DNA of 32,427 bases from Listeria cossartiae subsp. cossartiae. GTDB lineage: Bacteria; Bacillota; Bacilli; Lactobacillales; Listeriaceae. Below are positions 8,203 to 17,413 of the stretch, in pieces. Numbering within the stretch: position 1 is the first letter of the stretch; each line of letters opens with the position of its first letter. The notes beneath the pieces are model-generated. The model was not told the origin of the DNA. It saw only the letters and a list, made by a program, of their open reading frames with translations, and did not search any database. The position numbers were made by a program, and so were the translations under genes. The DNA is taken from assembly GCF_014224155.1 (NCBI RefSeq), contig NZ_JAASUI010000007.1, forward strand, positions 1 to 32,427, written 5' to 3'.

Positions 8203-10052
8203 ATTTAAGAAAAGATTTAAGCGAAAAAGTATTAATTGCGGACGGTGCGATGGGCACTTTACTTTATTCTTATGGGGTGGATCGTTCGATTGAAGAGCTG
8301 AATTTGTCGCATCCGGAAGATATTGTCGCGATTCATAAAGCGTATATCGGAGCTGGTGCGGATATTATCCAAACGAATACGTATGGTGCCAATTATATTA
8401 AATTAGCGCGATATGGTTTAGAGGATGAAGTGAAGCGGATTAATCAAGCGGCGATTCGGTTAGCGAAGGAAGCGGCAAGAGGGACTGGAACGTATATTTT
8501 CGGCACGATTGGCGGGATAAATGGGGCAGTGGATGCAAGACTTCCGGCGGCTCCACTCGAAGAAATTAAGCGTAGTTTTAGGGAGCAGCTATACTGTTTT
8601 TTGTTAGATGGTGTGGATGCAATTTTGCTAGAAACGTACTATGATTTAGATGAACTTAAAACGGTGTTAAAAATTCTTCGAGAAACGACTGATTTACCTG
8701 TGGTTGCGAATGTTTCGATGCATGAACCGGGAATCTTGCAAAATGGGCAAAAATTACCGGATGCGCTAGAGGAATTGATTGCGCTTGGGGCGGATGTTGT
8801 TGGTATTAATTGCCGGCTTGGTCCTTATCACATGGCGCGTGCTCTGGAGACAGTGCCGCTTTATGAGAAGGCCTATTTGGCTGTTTATCCGAATGCCAGT
8901 TTGCCAGAAGTGCAAGAAGGAAAAGTGATTTATCAATCGGATACGGATTATTTTGCTCATTACGGGGAGGTTTTCCGGCAAGAAGGTGCTCGCATTATTG
9001 GCGGTTGTTGTGGAACGACGCCAGACCATATCCGTGCTTTACGTAAAGGGTTACAATCAACGAAGCCGATTTTGGAAAAAGAAGTTCGACCGATTTTGGA
9101 GCTTGTTCCAGAAGAAGTGGCGGACGCGGAGTCAGGTGAACGTTTGCTTGATAAAGTAAAGGAACGTTTGACGATTTTAGTTGAACTAGATCCGCCACGG
9201 ACTTTTGATACGGCGAAATTTTTTGAAGGGGCTAAGGCGCTTGATGAGGCGGGGGTTGATGCGATTACGATTTCGGATAATTCGCTTGCCACACCGCGGA
9301 TAAGTAATATGGCGCTGGCGTCGATTTTGAAGCATGAGTATGGCATTAAACCGCTCATTCATTTGACGACGCGGGATCATAATTTAGTTGGGATGCACTC
9401 GCATGTGATGGGATTCCATAAATTGGGGCTGCATGATGTGCTGGCGATTACTGGCGATCCAACGAAAGTAGGCGATTTCCCCGGCGCTTCATCGGTGTTT
9501 GATTTAAGATCGGTGGAATTAGTTCAGCTGATTAAAAAGTTTAATGATGGGATTTCGTATACTGGGAAGTCACTGAAAGAAAAGGCGCGATTCCATGTTG
9601 GTGCAGCCTTTAATCCGAATGTGCTGAACTTAGAAAAAGCAGTTCGATTAATTGAGCGAAAAGTGGAATATGGTGCCGATTATATTATTACCCAACCAAT
9701 TTATGATGTGAATAAAGCTGTTTTATTAAAGGAAGCCTTGCAAAAAGCAAACATTGATGTGCCACTTTTCATTGGGGTTATGCCATTATTATCTAGTCGG
9801 AATGCGGAATTTCTGCATAATGAGGTTCCTGGAATTCGTTTGACAGATGAGGTGCGTGAGCGAATGAGAGAGGCGGAAGAGCACGGTCATGCTAATGAGG
9901 AAGGGATGGCGATTGCTCGCGAGTTAGTGGATGCGATTTGTGCGCATTTTCAAGGGATTTATATCATTACGCCATTTTTACGTTATGATCTATCGATAGA
10001 ACTGGCGAAATATGTTCAAAACAAACAGCAAGTCCAAATTGTTTCCAAATAA
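8199..10052 (+). CDS. yitJ: Bifunctional homocysteine S-methyltransferase / methylenetetrahydrofolate reductase
   Basis: A 617-aa fusion. Residues about 1-290 form a homocysteine methyltransferase barrel with zinc ligands C205 (GINCRL) and C270-C271 (GGCCGT). Residues about 330-605 form a MetF-type flavin reductase starting near ILVELDPPRTFD, with ITGDPTKVGDFPG and TQPIYD. The reductase makes the 5-methyl-THF that MetE needs; the methyltransferase half could methylate homocysteine from another donor. Last gene of the S-box operon, starting by ATGA overlap with metC and followed by a strong terminator. The layout matches B. subtilis YitJ as I remember it. Confidence 0.94.
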   Translation: MNLRKDLSEKVLIADGAMGTLLYSYGVDRSIEELNLSHPEDIVAIHKAYIGAGADIIQTNTYGANYIKLARYGLEDEVKRINQAAIRLAKEAARGTGTYIFGTIGGINGAVDARLPAAPLEEIKRSFREQLYCFLLDGVDAILLETYYDLDELKTVLKILRETTDLPVVANVSMHEPGILQNGQKLPDALEELIALGADVVGINCRLGPYHMARALETVPLYEKAYLAVYPNASLPEVQEGKVIYQSDTDYFAHYGEVFRQEGARIIGGCCGTTPDHIRALRKGLQSTKPILEKEVRPILELVPEEVADAESGERLLDKVKERLTILVELDPPRTFDTAKFFEGAKALDEAGVDAITISDNSLATPRISNMALASILKHEYGIKPLIHLTTRDHNLVGMHSHVMGFHKLGLHDVLAITGDPTKVGDFPGASSVFDLRSVELVQLIKKFNDGISYTGKSLKEKARFHVGAAFNPNVLNLEKAVRLIERKVEYGADYIITQPIYDVNKAVLLKEALQKANIDVPLFIGVMPLLSSRNAEFLHNEVPGIRLTDEVRERMREAEEHGHANEEGMAIARELVDAICAHFQGIYIITPFLRYDLSIELAKYVQNKQQVQIVSK

Positions 10053-10087
10053 AAAACTGGTTGTCGCGATGACAACCAGTTTTTTTT
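10052..10087. terminator. Bidirectional terminator between yitJ and menA
   Basis: A long perfect stem (arms 10052-10065 and 10071-10084, loop GCGAT) has A and T runs on both sides. It lies between convergent genes and serves both. Confidence 0.93.
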
Positions 10088-11024
10088 ACATGAACAAGTT
10101 ACGAGATAATAGGCTTAGTAGATAAGCAAGAGCTAGTGTAATACCGAAGATTGTTAATGCTTTGGAAGTCGATTTCATGGCTGGTACCATTGTGATTGGC
10201 GATGTTTTACCGATGAAACGACGCACGGCACGAACAGCTTCTGGCAAGCTAAGTAAAATTAACAGCGTCCACCAAGGCGCATCTTGCGTAAAAATAAGTG
10301 AGATTTCAAATACGTAACTAAAAAGAAATGCCGCTGCGAAAAGAACAGTTGCCCATTTACGACCAAGTAAGATAGCTAAAGTCAAACGGCCATTTTTCTT
10401 ATCAGGTACTAAATCACGAATACTATTAGCAAGTAGTAGGTTACCAACGAGAACCATTACTGGAATCGATACGTAGACGATAAACATACTGATGAATTCG
10501 GCTTGGATGTAGAAGGAGATGAACGTAATAATTCCTCCCATAAAGAAGCCGGCCATAATTTCACCAAATGGCGTATAAGCAATTGGATACGGTCCACCTG
10601 TATAAAGGAAACCAACCAACATACAAATAGCACCAAGAAGGCCAACATACCAATTAAGTTCGATGGATAAATAAACGCCACCAAGAATCGATAAAATGTA
10701 TAAAAAGATTGCTAGGAACAAAATAAAGCCCGGGCGCATACCATTACGAACGATAGCACCACCATTTCCAACCGAGTGCTCATCATCTTGCCCTTTTTTA
10801 TAATCAAAGTATTCATTGAATAAATTGGCGGATGTTTGTATAAAGAAACAAGCAATTAGCATGACGATAAAACGTGTAAAATGAAAACTGGTGTAGCTCA
10901 TTGCGACCGATGTTCCAAGAAATACCGGAACAAAAGAGGCTACAAGTGTATGGGGGCGAAGTAATGTCCACCATTTTTGAAATCCAGTTTGTTTCGTAAG
11001 TGCAGATTTTGAGGCATTAGCCAT
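10086..11024 (-). CDS. menA: 1,4-dihydroxy-2-naphthoate polyprenyltransferase MenA
   Basis: A protein of 312 aa, a UbiA-family membrane prenyltransferase with about eight to nine hydrophobic helices. The first Asp-rich motif is in NLFNEYFDYKKGQDD, followed by GGAIVRNGM, and the second lies in NSIRDLVPDKKNGR. It attaches the polyprenyl chain to DHNA in the membrane. The start is ATG at 11024, with AAAGGAGAG upstream on the minus strand. It is divergent from menF, so the menaquinone genes share one intergenic control region. Confidence 0.95.
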   Translation of the reverse strand: MANASKSALTKQTGFQKWWTLLRPHTLVASFVPVFLGTSVAMSYTSFHFTRFIVMLIACFFIQTSANLFNEYFDYKKGQDDEHSVGNGGAIVRNGMRPGFILFLAIFLYILSILGGVYLSIELNWYVGLLGAICMLVGFLYTGGPYPIAYTPFGEIMAGFFMGGIITFISFYIQAEFISMFIVYVSIPVMVLVGNLLLANSIRDLVPDKKNGRLTLAILLGRKWATVLFAAAFLFSYVFEISLIFTQDAPWWTLLILLSLPEAVRAVRRFIGKTSPITMVPAMKSTSKALTIFGITLALAYLLSLLSRNLFM

Positions 11025-11072
11025 GTTTTTCTCTCCTTTTTCACTTCCATATGTTTCAGATGTCTACCCTTC

Positions 11073-11101
11073 ATTTTAGGGAAATAATGCAAGAACGTCA
11101 A
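11073..11101 (-). promoter_or_regulatory. menA promoter
   Basis: On the minus strand TTGACG (complement of 11096-11101), a 17-nt spacer and TAAAAT (complement of 11073-11078) lie about 50 nt upstream of the menA start. Confidence 0.65.
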
Positions 11102-11159
11102 TAATTAATGCCGAAATGAAAGAAAAAACGCAAACCAAGCAGTTTAGCTCCATTTTTGG

Positions 11160-11165
11160 TATAAT
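11160..11165 (+). promoter_or_regulatory. menF operon -10 element
   Basis: A perfect TATAAT at 11160-11165 lies 33 nt before the menF ATG. I find no good -35 at 16-18 nt spacing. Activation or a weak -35 is possible. Confidence 0.5.
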
Positions 11166-11198
11166 AGAAGATGTGAATGTAAAAGGAGAGATAAGCAT

Positions 11199-12587
11199 AT
11201 GAATACTAAATTGCCTCTTGATTTATTTAATCAAGCGAAACGTAGCGCAAGCCAAGATCAACCGGCTCTATTTAGCTGGGTAACTGAGTTAGATGAATTA
11301 GTGTCTCCAGTCAAATTGTTTAAAAAAGCTGGTACGGCTTTTAAAGGTGAACGTTTTTTCTGGCAAAATCCAGAAATGACGCTGACGATGACCGGTTTTG
11401 GTGTAACGAAACAATTTTTGGCGGAGAAGAAAAAAGATGCTTTTCTTGGACTGCAAGAGAAAATTGAAAAAAGGCTGCGCACGAGTGTAACGAATGCAAC
11501 CGTAGATGCAACTGGCCCAATTTACTTTGGCGGTTTTGCCTTTGATCCTGAGCGTGATACAGAGAAAGAATGGCAAAGTTTCAAAGATGGCTTGTTTTAC
11601 TTACCGTTATTTATGTTGACGAATAAAGATGGTAAAAGTTACTTAACGGTCAACTTGTCCATTTACTCAGACGATACGGAAAGCAAGTTAGAAGCTGTTT
11701 TTAATCAATGGCAAAAAATCATTCATCAAGAGGTTAATGAAGCTGAAATGGCGTTACTTACAGATTTTAAAGAGATTGGCAAAGACCATTTCCTAGAAAC
11801 TGCGAGTGAAATTATCGATATGATTAATCATTCAGAAGACGTGAAAAAAGTTGTTCTAGCTAGACGGATGGGGCTACGGTTCCAACGCCAAGTAGATAGT
11901 GCAATTATTTTGGAAAATATGCTAGCAACACAAGAAAACAGTTATTTCTTCCTCATTGAAAAGGGAACAGGGGTCTTTTTCGGGGCAACTCCAGAAAGAT
12001 TACTTGCTGTGAACGGAGATACGATTCACTCGTCATGTGTAGCTGGTTCTACGGAGCGCGGCGCTACTGAAGAGGCGGATGACGCTTTAGGAAATGCGCT
12101 ACTACAAGACGCGAAAAATTTACGAGAGCATTCTTATGTGGTACAAATGATGGAAGAAACGTTAAAACCATTTACAACTGGGCTGTCGTTATCAAGCCAA
12201 CCTGTACTTTTGAAAAATCGCGATATTCAACATTTATATATGAATATTTCTGCGAAGAAAAAGCCAGAAGTTTCGATGCTTGAAATGGTGAAAGCCCTTC
12301 ATCCAACGCCAGCACTTGGCGGTCTGCCTCAAAAAATGGGGCTAGCTATTATTCGGATGAAGGAAGAAATGGACCGTGGATTTTACGGTGCCCCAATTGG
12401 TTGGATAGATTTAAAAGGTTCTGGTGAGTTCGCCGTGGCCATTCGTTCTGGTTTAATTGTTGATTCACAAGGATTAATCTATGCTGGTTGCGGGATTGTT
12501 GGTGATTCTGTACCACAAGAAGAATTAAAAGAAACGGCGGTTAAATTCCAACCGATGTTACGCGTATTAGGAGGCATAAAGAAATGA
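11199..12587 (+). CDS. menF: Isochorismate synthase MenF
   Basis: A protein of 462 aa of the chorismate-utilising family. It converts chorismate to isochorismate, the entry to menaquinone synthesis. C-terminal motifs include FFGATPERLL, HPTPALGGLP, GFYGAPIGW and the closing CGIVGDSVPQEE. AAAAGGAGAG precedes the ATG. It overlaps menD by ATGA, with menD's AGGAGG at 12569-12574 inside menF, which suggests translational coupling. Chorismate-enzyme homologues acting on salicylate or siderophores are excluded by the men context. Confidence 0.95.
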   Translation: MNTKLPLDLFNQAKRSASQDQPALFSWVTELDELVSPVKLFKKAGTAFKGERFFWQNPEMTLTMTGFGVTKQFLAEKKKDAFLGLQEKIEKRLRTSVTNATVDATGPIYFGGFAFDPERDTEKEWQSFKDGLFYLPLFMLTNKDGKSYLTVNLSIYSDDTESKLEAVFNQWQKIIHQEVNEAEMALLTDFKEIGKDHFLETASEIIDMINHSEDVKKVVLARRMGLRFQRQVDSAIILENMLATQENSYFFLIEKGTGVFFGATPERLLAVNGDTIHSSCVAGSTERGATEEADDALGNALLQDAKNLREHSYVVQMMEETLKPFTTGLSLSSQPVLLKNRDIQHLYMNISAKKKPEVSMLEMVKALHPTPALGGLPQKMGLAIIRMKEEMDRGFYGAPIGWIDLKGSGEFAVAIRSGLIVDSQGLIYAGCGIVGDSVPQEELKETAVKFQPMLRVLGGIKK

Positions 12588-14326
12588 CAAACCACGAACA
12601 AGTGCTGACAGATTATTTAGCTGCATTTATTGAGGAGCTTGTGCAAGCCGGTGTGAAAGAAGCAATTATTAGCCCGGGTTCACGCTCTACTCCGCTTGCA
12701 CTGATGATGGCAGAACATCCGATTTTGAAGATTTATGTGGATGTTGACGAACGCTCGGCCGGCTTTTTTGCCTTAGGTCTGGCGAAAGCATCGAAACGTC
12801 CAGTTGTTCTGCTTTGTACTTCTGGAACGGCAGCAGCGAATTATTTCCCAGCAGTTGTCGAAGCAAATTTATCGCAAATTCCATTAATTGTTTTAACTGC
12901 CGATCGTCCGCATGAGCTTCGAAATGTCGGGGCGCCACAAGCGATGGATCAGTTGCATTTATATGGTTCACATGTCAAAGATTTTACTGATATGGCGCTT
13001 CCTGAAAACAGTGAGGAAATGCTTCGTTATGCAAAATGGCACGGTAGTCGCGCGGTAGATATTGCGATGAAAACTCCACGTGGCCCAGTCCATCTTAATT
13101 TTCCATTGCGGGAACCACTCGTACCGATTTTAGAACCATCTCCATTTACCGCTACCGGAAAAAAACATCATCACGTACATATTTATTATACGCATGAAGT
13201 GTTGGACGATAGCTCGATTCAAAAAATGGTAACCGAATGCACTGGTAAAAAAGGTGTCTTCGTTGTAGGTCCGATGGGTAAAAAAGAATTAGAGCAGCCG
13301 ATGGTTGATTTAGCGAAAAAACTAGGTTGGCCGATTTTAGCAGATCCGCTTTCTGGATTACGTTCTTACGGAGCAATGGATGAAGTCGTGATTGACCAAT
13401 ATGATGCATTTTTAAAAGAAGCAGATCTTTTGGCTAATTTAACACCGGAAGTCGTGATTCGATTCGGGAGTATGCCTGTTTCTAAACCACTTAAAAATTG
13501 GTTGGAACAACTGGCGGATATTCGTTTTTACGTGGTGGACCCTGGTGCTGCTTGGAAAGATCCGATTAAAGCAGTAACGGACATGATTCACTGTGACGAG
13601 CGTTTTTTAGTCGATATTATGCTACAAAATATGCCAGATGATGCGAAAAATGCCGCATGGTTAAATAGATGGACTTCTTACAATAACGTTGCCCGTGAAA
13701 TCGTTATGGCAGAAATGGCGAATACAACCACTTTAGAAGAAGGTAAGATTGTTGCAGAATTACGGCGCTTGTTACCTGATAAGGCAGGCTTGTTTATTGG
13801 TAATAGTATGCCGATTCGTGATGTCGATACGTATTTTTCGCAAGTTGATAAGAAAATAAAAATGCTCGCAAACCGTGGGGCGAATGGTATTGACGGGGTT
13901 GTTTCTTCGGCGCTAGGTGCTAGTGTTGTGTTCCAACCGATGTTCTTGCTGATTGGCGATTTATCGTTTTATCATGATATGAATGGCTTGCTGATGGCGA
14001 AAAAATATAAGATGAATCTGACAATTATTATTGTGAACAATGATGGCGGGGGAATCTTCTCCTTTTTACCGCAAGCGAATGAACCGAAGTATTTCGAATC
14101 ACTTTTTGGTACGTCAACTGAACTGGATTTCCGTTTTGCTGCTGCGTTTTATGATGCGGATTACCATGAGGCAAAAACGGTTGATGAGCTAGAAGAAGCA
14201 ATCGATAAAGCTGGCTATCACAAAGGTTTGGATATTATTGAAGTGAAAACAAATCGTCACGAAAATAAAGCAAATCACCAAACACTTTGGGCAAAAATTG
14301 CGACTGCATTAAAGGCGTTAGATTAA
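12584..14326 (+). CDS. menD: SEPHCHC synthase MenD
   Basis: A protein of 580 aa, a thiamine-diphosphate enzyme that adds a succinyl semialdehyde unit from 2-oxoglutarate to isochorismate. The N-terminal PYR domain shows SPGSRSTPLAL and the cofactor-activating glutamate E56 (VDVDERSAGF). The C-terminal PP domain shows GDLSFYHDMNGLL and NNDGGGIFSFLPQ (ThDP/Mg site). Length is normal. Second gene of menFDHBE. Confidence 0.96.
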   Translation: MTNHEQVLTDYLAAFIEELVQAGVKEAIISPGSRSTPLALMMAEHPILKIYVDVDERSAGFFALGLAKASKRPVVLLCTSGTAAANYFPAVVEANLSQIPLIVLTADRPHELRNVGAPQAMDQLHLYGSHVKDFTDMALPENSEEMLRYAKWHGSRAVDIAMKTPRGPVHLNFPLREPLVPILEPSPFTATGKKHHHVHIYYTHEVLDDSSIQKMVTECTGKKGVFVVGPMGKKELEQPMVDLAKKLGWPILADPLSGLRSYGAMDEVVIDQYDAFLKEADLLANLTPEVVIRFGSMPVSKPLKNWLEQLADIRFYVVDPGAAWKDPIKAVTDMIHCDERFLVDIMLQNMPDDAKNAAWLNRWTSYNNVAREIVMAEMANTTTLEEGKIVAELRRLLPDKAGLFIGNSMPIRDVDTYFSQVDKKIKMLANRGANGIDGVVSSALGASVVFQPMFLLIGDLSFYHDMNGLLMAKKYKMNLTIIIVNNDGGGIFSFLPQANEPKYFESLFGTSTELDFRFAAAFYDADYHEAKTVDELEEAIDKAGYHKGLDIIEVKTNRHENKANHQTLWAKIATALKALD

Positions 14327-14327
14327 G

Positions 14328-15155
14328 ATGTTAGTCAACGGTCAACGTTATCACCTGACAAATGCTTCAAGCGGGGATAAACCGGTTTTGCTGATGTTGC
14401 ATGGTTTTACAGGAACAAGCGAGACTTTTCAAGATAGCATAGCGATTTTAAAAGAATGGTATAATATTATCGCGCCTGATTTACTTGGGCACGGAAAAAC
14501 GGCTAGCCCTGCGGAAATGATGCGTTATTCGATAGAAGCTGTATGCGCCGACTTGGTAGAAATCTTAAACCAACAGCACATCAAGCAATGTTTTGTGCTA
14601 GGTTATTCGATGGGTGGGCGAGTGGCGACTGCTTTTGCGGCGACATATCCAGAAATGGTGCGTGGACTGATTTTAGTTAGCAGCTCACCTGGACTCGCGG
14701 AAGTAGATGCTCGCGCTAGTCGCATCCAAGCCGATAATCGTTTAGCAGACAGGATTGAAGCAGATGGCATCACGTCTTTTGTCGACTACTGGGGAAATTT
14801 AGCTCTTTTTGCATCGCAGTCTGATTTACCTGAGGAGCGGAAAAAGCGAACGAGGTCTGAACGGTTAGCGCAAAATCCGCAAGGCTTGGCGATGAGTTTA
14901 CGCGGGATGGGCACCGGGAAGCAACCATCTTACTGGGACCATTTAGCGGACTTTACTTTCCCCGTGCTACTCATTACCGGTGCGTTAGATGAGAAATTCG
15001 AAAAAATCGCGCAAAATATGCATCAACTTTTACCAAATAGCACGCATGTTACGGTGCAAGAAGCGGGACATGCAGTTTATTTAGAGCAACCAAACATCTT
15101 TTCAAGTCAGCTAATTAACTGGCTGGAAGTTATTTTAAAGGAGGAAGAAAAATGA
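14328..15155 (+). CDS. menH: SHCHC synthase MenH (alpha/beta hydrolase)
   Basis: A protein of 275 aa with an alpha/beta-hydrolase fold. It eliminates pyruvate from SEPHCHC to give SHCHC. Nucleophile S94 lies in GYSMGG, the oxyanion region in LHGFTGT, the acid in GALDEKF and the catalytic H248 in [10 protein letters not shown]. The ATG begins 1 nt after the menD stop. Its own ribosome binding site is weak (AAAGG 12 nt upstream), so coupling to menD is likely. It overlaps menB by ATGA. The B. subtilis equivalent is ytxM. Confidence 0.92.
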   Translation: MLVNGQRYHLTNASSGDKPVLLMLHGFTGTSETFQDSIAILKEWYNIIAPDLLGHGKTASPAEMMRYSIEAVCADLVEILNQQHIKQCFVLGYSMGGRVATAFAATYPEMVRGLILVSSSPGLAEVDARASRIQADNRLADRIEADGITSFVDYWGNLALFASQSDLPEERKKRTRSERLAQNPQGLAMSLRGMGTGKQPSYWDHLADFTFPVLLITGALDEKFEKIAQNMHQLLPNSTHVTVQEAGHAVYLEQPNIFSSQLINWLEVILKEEEK

Positions 15156-15970
15156 GTTTTAATTGGCAAACAGAAAAAGTATATGAGGAAATCAAATATG
15201 AAAGTTACGAAGGAATCGCGAAAATTACGATTAACCGTCCAGAAGTACATAATGCATTTACACCAAAAACTGTAACAGAAATGATTGATGCATTTAACTT
15301 AGCGCGTGATAATTCAGATCTTGGCGTGATTATTTTAACAGGGGAAGGCGAAAAAGCATTTTGTTCTGGCGGAGACCAAAAAGTTCGCGGACACGGTGGT
15401 TATGTTGGCGATGACCAAATCCCACGCTTGAACGTGCTTGACTTACAACGTTTAATTCGTGTTATTCCAAAACCAGTTATCGCGATGGTTGCAGGCTGGT
15501 CAATTGGTGGCGGAAACGTCCTTCAATTAGTTTGTGACTTAACCATTGCTGCTGACAATGCAAAATTTGGACAAACTGGACCGAATGTTGGTAGTTTTGA
15601 TGCTGGTTACGGTTCTGGCTATTTAGCACGTGTTATCGGACATAAGAAAGCGAAAGAAGTATGGTTCATGTGCCGTCAATACACAGCGGACGAAGCTCTT
15701 GAAATGGGCTGGATAAACACCGTTGTTCCAGTAGCAGATTTAGAAACAGAAACAGTCGCTTGGGCAAAACAAATGCTACAAAAAAGTCCAACAGCGCTTC
15801 GTTTCATTAAAGCAGCTTTCAACGCAGATACAGACGGTTTAGCGGGTATTCAGCAATTAGCTGGTGACGCAACACTTCTATACTATACAACAGACGAAGC
15901 CAAAGAAGGTCGCGATGCCTTTAAAGAAAAACGCGATCCAGACTTTGACCAATTTCCAAAATTCCCTTGA
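15152..15970 (+). CDS. menB: 1,4-dihydroxy-2-naphthoyl-CoA synthase MenB
   Basis: A protein of 272 aa of the crotonase family. It closes the second ring of OSB-CoA to give DHNA-CoA. Motifs are [14 protein letters not shown] (oxyanion and substrate loop), [12 protein letters not shown], and the MenB C-terminal [17 protein letters not shown] lies 9 nt before the ATG. MenB proteins lacking a bicarbonate-site Asp are typical when [13 protein letters not shown] is present, as here. Confidence 0.96.
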   Translation: MSFNWQTEKVYEEIKYESYEGIAKITINRPEVHNAFTPKTVTEMIDAFNLARDNSDLGVIILTGEGEKAFCSGGDQKVRGHGGYVGDDQIPRLNVLDLQRLIRVIPKPVIAMVAGWSIGGGNVLQLVCDLTIAADNAKFGQTGPNVGSFDAGYGSGYLARVIGHKKAKEVWFMCRQYTADEALEMGWINTVVPVADLETETVAWAKQMLQKSPTALRFIKAAFNADTDGLAGIQQLAGDATLLYYTTDEAKEGRDAFKEKRDPDFDQFPKFP

Positions 15971-15985
15971 TTTGAAGGTGTAAAA

Positions 15986-17395
15986 ATGGACATGACAAAC
16001 TGGCTTCAAAAACGAGTGCGGCTTTCTCCTAACGAGACCGCGCTCGTTTTTGAAGGAAAAGAAGAAACCTTTACGGAAATAAATGAAGCAGTGGGGCAGC
16101 TAGCGGGAAAATTGTTCGCGCTTGGTATTAGAAAAGACGAGATGGTGGCTATCCTTGGGAAAAACGACCGGATGACATTCTTACTTATCCATGCTTTGCA
16201 ACAACTCGGTGCCGTCACGCTATTTCTTAATAACCGTTTGACGAAAAAAGAGCTTGCTTTTCAACTTGCTAATGCAGAAGTAAAACAAGTGCTTATGGCA
16301 GATACGTTTGTGGAAAAAGTGGTGGAAGGAATTAGCTACACTGAATTGCAGCAAACAGATTATTTAGAGCCAGAGCTACTAGAAACATGGGAATTATCGC
16401 GTGTGGCTTCTGTTATGTATACATCCGGAACCACTGGCAAACCAAAAGGCGTTATGCAAACGTATGAAAACCACTGGTGGAGTGCGGTTGCTTCGGCTTT
16501 AAATTTAGGTTTAACTGAAAAAGATAGCTGGCTTTGCGCTGTGCCAATTTTTCATATTAGCGGTTTATCGATCATGATGCGGTCGGTGATTTATGGTATT
16601 CCGGTGTATTTGGAAGAACATTTTGACGAAGAAAAAATCACCCAATTACTAGAAAGTGGCAAAGTTTCCACGATTTCGGTCGTGACTTCAATGCTCGAAC
16701 GATTGCTAAAAATACATGGGGGAAACTACCACCCGAATTTGCGGACGGTGTTGCTTGGCGGGGGACCAGCGAGTAAGGCTGTTTTAGAAATTTGCAAGCA
16801 ACGTAATATTCCGTTAGTGCAATCATTCGGTATGACTGAAACAGCGTCGCAAATCGTGACTTTACCGCCGAAAGATGCCTTAACTAAAATCGGTTCTTCT
16901 GGTAAAGCATTATTTCCAGCAGAAGTGAAAATTGCGGATGACGGGGAAATTTTATTAAAAGGACCATCGATTACACCTGGTTACTTACACAATGAAACGG
17001 CAACAAAAGCCGCCTTCACGGACGGCTGGTTTAAAACGGGCGATATCGGTTATTTGGATGAAGAAGGCTTTTTATTTGTACTAGAGCGTCGATCGGATTT
17101 GATTATCTCGGGAGGAGAGAATATTTATCCAACCGAAATTGAACATGTCATTGCTACCTATGAAGCGGTGAAAGAAGTTGCGGTAGTAGGTAAGCCAGAT
17201 GACAAATGGGGCAGTGTAGCAGTCGCTTTTATCGTTACAGAGCAAACTTTTGATGAAGCGGAATTACGCGCCATTTGCCAAACGAACTTAGCTAGTTTTA
17301 AAATTCCAAAGCAAATAACTATTGTTGAAACCTTACCAAAAACTGCTTCTGGCAAAATTCAACGGAATAAATTAAAAGAAAGGCACTCTAAGTAA
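15986..17395 (+). CDS. menE: o-Succinylbenzoate-CoA ligase MenE
   Basis: A protein of 469 aa of the ANL adenylating family. It activates OSB with ATP and CoA. The P-loop TSGTTGKPKG spans residues 146-155, followed by QSFGMTET, the hinge GWFKTGDIGY, SGGENIYPTEIE, and the C-terminal lysine loop PKTASGKIQRNK. Last gene of the cluster; a terminator begins inside its 3' end. The preceding pathway enzyme MenC, which makes OSB, is not encoded in the window. Confidence 0.95.
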   Translation: MDMTNWLQKRVRLSPNETALVFEGKEETFTEINEAVGQLAGKLFALGIRKDEMVAILGKNDRMTFLLIHALQQLGAVTLFLNNRLTKKELAFQLANAEVKQVLMADTFVEKVVEGISYTELQQTDYLEPELLETWELSRVASVMYTSGTTGKPKGVMQTYENHWWSAVASALNLGLTEKDSWLCAVPIFHISGLSIMMRSVIYGIPVYLEEHFDEEKITQLLESGKVSTISVVTSMLERLLKIHGGNYHPNLRTVLLGGGPASKAVLEICKQRNIPLVQSFGMTETASQIVTLPPKDALTKIGSSGKALFPAEVKIADDGEILLKGPSITPGYLHNETATKAAFTDGWFKTGDIGYLDEEGFLFVLERRSDLIISGGENIYPTEIEHVIATYEAVKEVAVVGKPDDKWGSVAVAFIVTEQTFDEAELRAICQTNLASFKIPKQITIVETLPKTASGKIQRNKLKERHSK

Positions 17396-17413
17396 CTAGA
17401 GCGCCTTTCTTTT
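17377..17413. terminator. Bidirectional terminator between menE and the metal-binding lipoprotein gene
   Basis: Arms 17377-17390 and 17397-17410 pair over 14 positions with one mismatch. A T run follows on the plus strand, and a TTTCTTTT tract follows on the minus strand. It overlaps the menE stop codon. Confidence 0.88.

Noticed and set aside
8960..9358. 132-aa minus-strand frame inside yitJ
   Set aside because: Shadow of a well-supported gene; low-complexity Ser-rich product, no ribosome binding site or promoter.
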